Of a stretch of DNA of 5,007 bases, positions 1-4,032 are shown in pieces (within the stretch, counting starts at the first letter, position 1; each line of letters begins with the position of its first letter). The notes under the pieces are model-generated. The model had not been told where the DNA came from, searched no databases, and saw only the letters and a program-made list of their open reading frames with translations. The stretch comes from Bacilli bacterium (GTDB lineage Bacteria > Bacillota_I > Bacilli_A > RF39 > UBA660). Where the stretch lies: positions 1-5,007 of the forward strand of contig CAAETG010000148.1 of the NCBI GenBank assembly GCA_900758895.1, read 5' to 3'. The position numbers and the translations under genes are program-made.

Positions 1-134
1 CCAACTTTATCAAGAACCACAGATAAAACATTATAATTACCACTGTTCTTCTCATAAGTAATAGAATCAACAATGATTTCCTCTTTTTCTAATGCTTTTT
101 TAATTAATCTTTCTAATTCATCTAACTTTTTCAT
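1..134 (-). CDS. rimP: Ribosome maturation factor RimP, N-terminal part (3' end beyond window)
   Basis: Open frame starting with ATG at 134-132 and running off the left edge, with 44 complete codons visible. It starts MKKLDELERLIKKALEKE, then reads on through IIVDSITYEK to VLSVVLDKVG. This matches the RimP N-terminal pattern: an amphipathic helix, then 'ELVDIEYVKEG', then a beta strand 'LRVYIDSEDG'. RimP assists maturation of the 30S subunit in the cytoplasm and usually heads the rimP-nusA-infB-rbfA operon; none of those later genes is visible here. A GAGGTG Shine-Dalgarno (138-143 on the plus strand, reverse complement) lies just upstream and supports this ATG. The leader carries a strong promoter and a hairpin, as is common ahead of rimP operons. 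The identity rests on only about 44 residues of a weakly conserved region, so it is probable rather than certain. Confidence 0.7.
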   Translation of the reverse strand, partial: MKKLDELERLIKKALEKEEIIVDSITYEKNSGNYNVLSVVLDKV

Positions 135-159
135 ACACACCTCTTTAAAATAATAATAA

Positions 160-183
160 AAGTGGGAATTTTTATGCCCACTT
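160..183 (-). terminator. Terminator-like hairpin in the rimP leader
   Basis: On the minus strand AAGTGGG (183-177) pairs perfectly with CCCACTT (166-160) across a 10-base loop. It is followed by the T-rich run TTATTATTATTTT (159-147). The plus strand has no T tract after the stem, so the signal is directed towards rimP. It lies about 26 bases upstream of the rimP ATG and begins only about 9 bases into the transcript predicted from the promoter at 199-226. It could terminate read-through from the upstream DUF1287 gene, act as an attenuator or leader structure for rimP, or do both. The T run is interrupted by A's, so the strength of termination is uncertain. Confidence 0.6.
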
Positions 184-198
184 AAATCTGTCTATTTA

Positions 199-226
199 AT
201 TATAACACAAAATTAGTATTTGTCAA
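199..226 (-). promoter_or_regulatory. Strong sigma-A-type promoter for rimP
   Basis: On the minus strand there is a perfect -35 TTGACA (226-221), a 16-base spacer, and a perfect -10 TATAAT (204-199). The -10 is preceded by TGT, giving the extended -10 form TGnTATAAT. Transcription should start near 192, leaving a leader of about 58 bases before the rimP ATG. This is the best promoter match in the window, in keeping with a heavily expressed translation-factor operon. Confidence 0.85.
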
Positions 227-239
227 AATTATTTTGACA
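221..239. repeat. 19-bp perfect palindrome overlapping the rimP -35 box
   Basis: TGTCAAAAT (221-229), a single central T (230), then ATTTTGACA (231-239): nine perfectly paired bases on each side. The right-reading minus-strand arm is itself the -35 TTGACA of the rimP promoter, so a protein bound here would compete with RNA polymerase. As RNA it could form an 8-bp hairpin with a 3-base loop, but no T tract follows on either strand, so a DNA operator is the more natural reading. It does not match a regulator site that I recognise. Confidence 0.5.
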
Positions 240-275
240 CTTACAAAAATTTCAAATAATAATGGTAAATAGAAT

Positions 276-986
276 TTAATCTTCCCAATAAATAAGAATA
301 TCTTCTATTTTTGATGCATCCCATCTAAAATGCCCTGTAATAGGATCCTTTTTACTTCTTCTTCTCAAAATGTCTTCTTCCCTTAATGGCTGCCCAGAAT
401 TATGAATCACATAAGGTTCACCCTTATGATTTCTCTTATCACTAATAATACCTATATGTTGATATTCTCCAAACACAACAATATCGCCTGGTTGCCACTT
501 ATCTATTTCATTAATATCTAAAGTAAGATTCTCTGCATATTTTGAAAAGAAAACAAATAAATTTCCCACTCTTCGAAAATCGATATTAGAATCCGGATAT
601 TCTAAATGATAATCTTCCTCATTATAATTTTGAATATCTTGATCAACCATAGCTCGTAAATTATACCCTGCGTTTTTAAATGCTCGCCAAATCACATCCG
701 TACAAACGCCAATATCATCGGGAGGATAACCTGTATCCCAATACCTACCGTCATAAGTCGGATGGATCTCTGCATCCATTCTAGCTCCCAATAAAATATC
801 TGTATAGTCATCTACTCCATTATGATTTGCATCTACTTGACTCACAACTGTTTGAATTCCAAAATCCTCTGCTGTATAATAAGGTTTATGCTTTTCATAT
901 AATAAAAAGATAAAAGGCAAACTAATAGCAAGAATAAGCAAAACAATAATAATAACAATCAATTTATGTTTTATAATCCATTTCAT
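276..986 (-). CDS. Membrane-anchored DUF1287 domain protein (NlpC/P60-like fold)
   Basis: 236 residues. Residues 1-8 are basic and about 9-30 form one hydrophobic segment without a lipobox cysteine, so the protein is probably anchored with its C-terminal domain outside. The DUF1287 domain covers about 60-228: 'GVCTDVIWRAFKNAGYNL' with Cys95, the NIDFRRVGNL block (134-143), 'WQPGDIVVF' (164-172), 'HIGIISD' with His177, 'VIHNSG' (193-198) and a closing GHFRW. Cys95 and His177 fit a cysteine-hydrolase dyad of the papain-like/NlpC-P60 clan; activity and substrate are not established for this family. Residues 52-63 form an EF-hand-like calcium loop. It is the last gene of the engB cluster, 7 bases after the metallopeptidase-like gene, and its AGGTG ribosome site overlaps that gene's stop codon. 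Family call is firm; biochemical role is unknown. Confidence 0.85.
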   Translation of the reverse strand: MKWIIKHKLIVIIIVLLILAISLPFIFLLYEKHKPYYTAEDFGIQTVVSQVDANHNGVDDYTDILLGARMDAEIHPTYDGRYWDTGYPPDDIGVCTDVIWRAFKNAGYNLRAMVDQDIQNYNEEDYHLEYPDSNIDFRRVGNLFVFFSKYAENLTLDINEIDKWQPGDIVVFGEYQHIGIISDKRNHKGEPYVIHNSGQPLREEDILRRRSKKDPITGHFRWDASKIEDILIYWED

Positions 987-993
987 AATACAC

Positions 994-1998
994 CTATTTT
1001 TTTAATCGCCGTACACGATATCCTTCTTTTTCTAACTGTTTAAAATAATCATCATAATGAAAAGGCTCCATTTTTAATGCATGTTCCCTCATCCGAGAAA
1101 CAAGCTCCATTAATTCTAAATACTCCTCTTCGCTACATCCTTCATTTAAATAATGCTTTTGAATTAAACTGCAAAACTTTTTAAATTCTTCTTCTCCGGT
1201 ATAAAGTAGTAAATAAGAAGGATTTTTTTCCATAATACTTTTTTTAATGACTTCTTCAAAAAAAGCATAAAAATCTTCAATTAAATAAAAATAAAATTCA
1301 TAATTTGTCGAATAGTCAAATCGACGAAAAACTTTAGGAATATTCTTTAAATTTTGAAGTAAGTCATCAAAAATGGAATAAGCAATGATATCATTAAACA
1401 ATTCTTCACATTCTTGATTACCAAACCAAATAGATTGAATCTCTTCTTTTCCTGCTAAAGCAACCAGATCACTCATCACCGCATGATTAATTTCATGAAT
1501 AAAAGCTTCTAAACTAGTAACATAAATTGGCAAAAAAATAGTTTTATAAAAACCCTTTTCTTCAAGGTCCGGATAAAAAGTAAAAAGAGGTCTATCTAAT
1601 CCTAAATAACAAATGGTATCTCTCTTAAGTAATATGTCCAAAGATAAATCACTTTTTACAATATATCTTTGCAAACAAAACTTTTCAATCTGTTCACCTT
1701 CGCAAATACCACTAGCTTTTCGATCTAAAAACATTAAATAATTTAAATAACTATGTAATACTCTTTTTTCTTGGTTACTAAGTCCAATCATTCCTTGTAA
1801 GATTAGTTTCATATATTCTTCTGAAATAAAATAAACAAATGAAAGATGATCCATTATATATTCAATTTGATCCCGATACTCTTTTCCATAAAACCGTGCA
1901 AAAGCATCTACTAAATAAGGCTTGATTCTTGCAATTCCTTCATCCAATTCTCGCACATATTTTTTATTATAAGACTGAACAATATGATCTTTTTGCAT
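994..1998 (-). CDS. Hypothetical protein with HExxH motif (possible zinc metallopeptidase)
   Basis: 334 residues, soluble, with no signal peptide and no clear membrane segment. I do not recognise the family. The key feature is HEINH at 168-172 inside a helix-like stretch, 'SLEAFIHEINHAVMSD', which fits a zincin active site: His168 and His172 as zinc ligands, Glu169 as base. Downstream, 'ECEELFNDIIAYSIFDDL' (196-213) resembles the second helix of gluzincins, so Glu198 or Glu199 could be the third ligand; this is inferred. The N-terminal 150 residues are mostly helical and the C-terminal half is rich in aromatic and acidic residues. The start codon follows the exonuclease stop by one base (TAG-G-ATG) with no good ribosome site of its own, so translation probably depends on coupling. 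The stop (TAG) lies 7 bases before the DUF1287 start. A non-catalytic role cannot be excluded. Confidence 0.75.
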   Translation of the reverse strand: MQKDHIVQSYNKKYVRELDEGIARIKPYLVDAFARFYGKEYRDQIEYIMDHLSFVYFISEEYMKLILQGMIGLSNQEKRVLHSYLNYLMFLDRKASGICEGEQIEKFCLQRYIVKSDLSLDILLKRDTICYLGLDRPLFTFYPDLEEKGFYKTIFLPIYVTSLEAFIHEINHAVMSDLVALAGKEEIQSIWFGNQECEELFNDIIAYSIFDDLLQNLKNIPKVFRRFDYSTNYEFYFYLIEDFYAFFEEVIKKSIMEKNPSYLLLYTGEEEFKKFCSLIQKHYLNEGCSEEEYLELMELVSRMREHALKMEPFHYDDYFKQLEKEGYRVRRLKK

Positions 1999-1999
1999 C

Positions 2000-2542
2000 C
2001 TAATTTTTTACCAAAGCTCGATTTTTACAATATTGATAAACATGATTGGTTGTTAAACAATCTTCAATACTGCGATGAGAAGAATAAGTAAGATGAAAAT
2101 AATTTTTTAATGTTTCTAGTTTATGATTATATACCCCTTTGATATATTTACGTGCTAAGTAAACAGTATCAATATTCGTATTTGCAATCATAGGTAATGC
2201 TAAACGATTAATATTTTCTTCAATAAAAGATAAATCAAAATTTGAATTATGAGCAACCAAAGGCAAGTCTTCAATAAAAGCAATAAACTTTGGAAGTGCT
2301 TCTTTAATAGTTACAGCATCTTTTACCAATTCATCATCAATACCTGTAAGCATCGTAATAACATCCGGAATAGAACATTCTGGATTAACTAAAACACTAA
2401 ATTCTTCCACAAGTTCATTATTCCGATACTTAAGTGCCCCAATTTCAATAATTCTAGATGTCTTAGGATCAAAACCAGTAGTTTCTAAGTCAAAAACAAC
2501 ATAATCATCAACTAAATTTTTTTCTCGATTTAAACTAATCAT
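2000..2542 (-). CDS. DEDDh 3'-5' exonuclease (DnaQ / PolC epsilon-like)
   Basis: 180 residues forming a single exonuclease domain. All DEDDh catalytic residues are visible: motif I FDLETTG (Asp18, Glu20), motif II HNSNFDLSF (Asp103), and motif III HRSIED (His156, Asp161, in the HxxxxD form). The text around 'DPKTSRIIEIGALKYRNNELVEEFSVLVNP' is typical of the PolC exonuclease and DnaQ epsilon group. The protein hydrolyses DNA or RNA from the 3' end with two metal ions. No polymerase or helicase domain is attached, so it is a stand-alone exonuclease whose role could be proofreading, repair or RNA trimming. Its ATG overlaps the engB TGA (ATGA), and the upstream AAAGA is a poor ribosome site, so translational coupling to engB is likely. 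Gene symbol withheld because dnaQ-like genes are often paralogous. Confidence 0.9.
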   Translation of the reverse strand: MISLNREKNLVDDYVVFDLETTGFDPKTSRIIEIGALKYRNNELVEEFSVLVNPECSIPDVITMLTGIDDELVKDAVTIKEALPKFIAFIEDLPLVAHNSNFDLSFIEENINRLALPMIANTNIDTVYLARKYIKGVYNHKLETLKNYFHLTYSSHRSIEDCLTTNHVYQYCKNRALVKN

Positions 2543-3120
2543 AATAATTCTTTAATAACTTCATATACCTCATCTCTACCCTTTTTAGAAACCGTAGAAA
2601 ATGGAATGAAATCCTCTCCTTCATTTAATTTTAATGCATCTCTAATCATTTTATTCTGTTTTTCTCGATTATTTTTACTGACTTTATCATATTTCATTGC
2701 AACAACTTTAATTTTCAAATTATAATACTTTAAAAAATCATACATGAGTATATCATCTTCAGTTGGTTTATGACGATAATCAATCAGTAAGAATACACAT
2801 TTTAAAGATTCTCTTGATTTTAAATAATCTTCAATCATAACTCCAAACTTCTTTTGTCTTTCATGACTAACTACTGCATATCCATATCCAGGAACATCAA
2901 CAAAATAAAATTGCTTATTGACTAAATAAAAATTTAGAGTTTGTGTTTTTCCCGGCTTAGAAGAAGTATGAGCAAAATTCTTACGATTAATTAAAGTATT
3001 AATAAAACTAGATTTTCCTACGTTACTCCTACCAACCAGTAAAAACTCTGGTTTCCCTTCATCAGGATATTGACTTGTTCTAACAGCACAACTACTTAAT
3101 TCAACTGTATCAATTTGCAT
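2539..3120 (-). CDS. engB: Ribosome biogenesis GTP-binding protein EngB (YsxC/YihA)
   Basis: 193 residues from the ATG at 3120-3118, the usual family length. TRAFAC-class GTPase needed for late assembly of the 50S subunit. G1 (P-loop) is GRSNVGKS (30-37), the G2 threonine is Thr59 in PGKTQT, and G3 is DVPGYG (75-80). G4 is MKYD (142-145) instead of the usual TKxD, and G5 is near 'FSTVSKKG' (174-181). A longer reading frame opens at 3177, but its extra 19 residues lie across the promoter, and the internal ATG has a GGTGA ribosome site 5 bases upstream, so this start is preferred. First gene of the engB-exonuclease-HExxH-DUF1287 cluster. The TGA stop overlaps the next ATG and confirms that TGA is read as a stop here. 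Confidence 0.95.
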   Translation of the reverse strand: MQIDTVELSSCAVRTSQYPDEGKPEFLLVGRSNVGKSSFINTLINRKNFAHTSSKPGKTQTLNFYLVNKQFYFVDVPGYGYAVVSHERQKKFGVMIEDYLKSRESLKCVFLLIDYRHKPTEDDILMYDFLKYYNLKIKVVAMKYDKVSKNNREKQNKMIRDALKLNEGEDFIPFSTVSKKGRDEVYEVIKELL

Positions 3121-3125
3121 AATAT

Positions 3126-3130
3126 TCACC
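3126..3130 (-). promoter_or_regulatory. engB ribosome binding site (sets the start)
   Basis: GGTGA on the minus strand, complementary to the 5' part of the anti-Shine-Dalgarno sequence, 5 bases before the ATG at 3120. It decides the start in favour of the 193-residue form. The nearby upstream AGG in TTAGGTTGGTGA may add pairing. Confidence 0.7.
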
Positions 3131-3136
3131 AACCTA

Positions 3137-3165
3137 ATTATAGTATATTTTACATCTTTTTGCAA
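3137..3165 (-). promoter_or_regulatory. Sigma-A-type promoter of the engB cluster
   Basis: On the minus strand: -35 TTGCAA (3165-3160; four of six consensus bases), a 17-base spacer, and a perfect -10 TATAAT (3142-3137). The expected start is near 3130, leaving a leader of only about 10 bases that begins at or close to the GGTGA ribosome site. It is the only good promoter seen ahead of the four-gene cluster. Confidence 0.75.
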
Positions 3166-3183
3166 ATATTTAACCAAATTTAC

Positions 3184-3212
3184 TTGATTAGAAAGAAAAT
3201 AATATTTATAAT
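3184..3212 (+). promoter_or_regulatory. Divergent sigma-A-type promoter for the deoxyribosyltransferase-like gene
   Basis: -35 TTGATT (3184-3189), a 17-base spacer, and a perfect -10 TATAAT (3207-3212). The start should fall near 3219, which would leave a leader of about 10 bases (GGTGAATAAT) before the ATG at 3229. Its -35 box is 18 bases from that of the engB promoter on the other strand, so the two promoters stand back to back without overlap. Confidence 0.7.
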
Positions 3213-3216
3213 GAAT

Positions 3217-3223
3217 AAGGTGA
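3217..3223 (+). promoter_or_regulatory. Ribosome binding site setting the start at 3229
   Basis: AAGGTGA, 5 bases before the ATG at 3229. The same frame is open back to 3115 with earlier ATGs (for example 3211), but these lie in or before the promoter, and the family-like beta strand begins right after 3229. Confidence 0.75.
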
Positions 3224-3228
3224 ATAAT

Positions 3229-3618
3229 ATGAAAAAAATTGTCTTATGTGGAAGTATGAAAGTAAAAGATAAGATTTTAGAAATCAAAGAAAGGTTGGAA
3301 GCGAAAGGGTATACTGTTTTGTTACCGGTTGAATGTATGGAAGGATTACCTAAAGAAATTGCTTCTCGAGCTCACTTTAAAAGAATTGAAGATAAAAATA
3401 ATGAAATCGTTCTAATTGTGAACGCTACCAAAAACGGCATAAAAAACTATATAGGTCCTAATAGTTTTGCTGAAATTGCTTTTGCTTTTTATTTCAAGAA
3501 AGAAATATATTTATTAAATGATTATTATGCCCCCTATTTAGATGAATTATTAGGTTGGCATGTAATTCCTCTTAAAGGAAATTTAGACAAAATAAATGAC
3601 AAAGTAACCCAAAAATAA
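3229..3618 (+). CDS. Nucleoside 2-deoxyribosyltransferase-like protein
   Basis: 129 residues. It opens with MKKIVLCGSMK, a beta strand and GSM turn typical of the nucleoside 2-deoxyribosyltransferase/SLOG-like Rossmannoid fold. A helix and the strand 'GYTVLLPVE' follow, then 'HFKRIEDKNNEIVLIVN' (49-65), 'KNGIKNYIGPNSFAEIAFAFY' in two blocks (68-78 and 79-88), and 'KEIYLLND' (91-98). Glu82 in FAEIAFAF sits where the catalytic glutamate of deoxyribosyltransferases is found. Known members move deoxyribose between bases, but many small stand-alone proteins of this type have no tested substrate. The position where relatives often have Ser-Asp before the 'ILVVN' strand reads Asn-Asn here. Single-gene unit, divergent from engB, closed by an intrinsic terminator. 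Superfamily is likely; substrate is unknown. Confidence 0.75.
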   Translation: MKKIVLCGSMKVKDKILEIKERLEAKGYTVLLPVECMEGLPKEIASRAHFKRIEDKNNEIVLIVNATKNGIKNYIGPNSFAEIAFAFYFKKEIYLLNDYYAPYLDELLGWHVIPLKGNLDKINDKVTQK

Positions 3619-3634
3619 ACTTTGTCTTTTTTTT
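3598..3634 (+). terminator. Intrinsic terminator overlapping the end of the deoxyribosyltransferase-like gene
   Basis: GACAAAGT (3598-3605) pairs perfectly with ACTTTGTC (3619-3626) over a 13-base loop and is followed by eight T's (3627-3634). The left arm encodes residues of the C-terminus and the TAA stop (3616-3618) lies in the loop, so a ribosome finishing this gene would cover the hairpin. Confidence 0.8.
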
Positions 3635-3662
3635 AAGTGATAATAATAAAATAAAAATAGAT

Positions 3663-3668
3663 AGGAGG
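3663..3668 (+). promoter_or_regulatory. Strong ribosome binding site of the 118-residue gene
   Basis: Full AGGAGG, 7 bases before the ATG at 3676, the strongest Shine-Dalgarno in the window. No convincing promoter is visible in the short AT-only gap after the terminator. TTGTCT (3622-3627) with TAATAA (3644-3649) is a poor candidate with a 16-base spacer. Confidence 0.85.
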
Positions 3669-3675
3669 AAATAAA

Positions 3676-4032
3676 ATGAATGATGAACCCAACCACTTTC
3701 CTCCTAATATCGACCCGCAAACATTTGCTTTTCTAGCTTGTCTTGTAGGTTCTGCTCTAGCTGGTGATTTTGATGCTTACGAACAATCTAGCATTGGCAA
3801 CTGGCTTATGTTAGTTGGTGAATTTATGCTTGCAGCCGCTGCTCAACAACAATTAATTGAAGCAAGATTAGAAAATTTCAATATTAATATTAATAGTCGT
3901 GAACATAAAAGTGGCGGAAGTTTTTATAAGAATAATGGAAAAAGTAGTCAAACCCAAAGAAATGAAGTAGATTTTTTATTAGAAGCAGTAAAAAAGCTCC
4001 AGGATGAACTGGAAGCTTTAAAAAAGAATTAA
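3676..4032 (+). CDS. Hypothetical protein with N-terminal hydrophobic region and C-terminal coiled coil
   Basis: 118 residues; function not recognised, although the opening 'FPPNIDPQTFAFLACLVGSAL' pattern (8-28, about one block) and 'IGNWLMLVGEFMLAAAAQQQLIE' style helix (from 40) look like a conserved small Bacillota family. Three parts are visible. Residues 13-62 are two hydrophobic or amphipathic helices split by an acidic 'GDFDAYEQ' turn, too short or polar to be clear membrane spans. Residues 68-97 are a low-complexity Asn/Ser/Gly/Lys linker. Residues 98-118 form a coiled coil with Leu101, Val105, Leu108, Leu112 and Leu115 in a regular 4-3 heptad spacing, suggesting self-association or binding to a partner. 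The strong AGGAGG site supports expression. The gene ends tail to tail with the ATPase gene, overlapping by 4 bases. A structural or scaffold role is conceivable but is a guess. Confidence 0.8.
   Translation: MNDEPNHFPPNIDPQTFAFLACLVGSALAGDFDAYEQSSIGNWLMLVGEFMLAAAAQQQLIEARLENFNININSREHKSGGSFYKNNGKSSQTQRNEVDFLLEAVKKLQDELEALKKN
3990..4019 (-). terminator. Likely terminator of the P-type ATPase gene, inside the neighbouring coding end
   Basis: Read on the minus strand, AAAGCT (4019-4014), one bulged base (4013) and CCAG (4012-4009) pair with CTGG (4002-3999) and AGCTTT (3998-3993) over a 6-base loop. The stem runs into a T tract (3995-3990), followed by ACTGC. It begins 10 bases after the ATPase stop. 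The same DNA encodes the coiled-coil end of the 118-residue protein. On the plus strand the stem is followed by A's rather than T's, so it is not a good terminator for that gene. Confidence 0.6.

Noticed and set aside
221..239. Palindrome as an intrinsic terminator of the DUF1287 gene
   Set aside because: The stem is AT-rich with a 3-base loop and has no T tract on either strand; the hairpin at 160-183 is a better terminator candidate.
234..262. Plus-strand promoter TTGACA-17-TAATAA, antisense to the DUF1287 gene
   Set aside because: The -10 matches consensus at only three of six positions; the TTGACA is explained by the symmetry of the palindrome with the rimP promoter.
3121..3177. N-terminal extension of EngB by 19 residues from an ATG at 3177
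   Set aside because: The extension runs across the promoter (3137-3165) and has no family-like sequence; the ATG at 3120 has a GGTGA site and gives the normal EngB length.
3115..3228. Longer start for the deoxyribosyltransferase-like gene
   Set aside because: The upstream codons overlap both promoters and the start of engB on the other strand; the fold's first strand begins at 3229 after AAGGTGA.
276..4032. Defence or toxin-antitoxin system made of the exonuclease, HExxH protein and deoxyribosyltransferase-like protein
   Set aside because: The genes lie in different transcription units, the cluster is led by an essential ribosome GTPase, and there is no sign of mobility, biased composition or a toxin-antitoxin pair.
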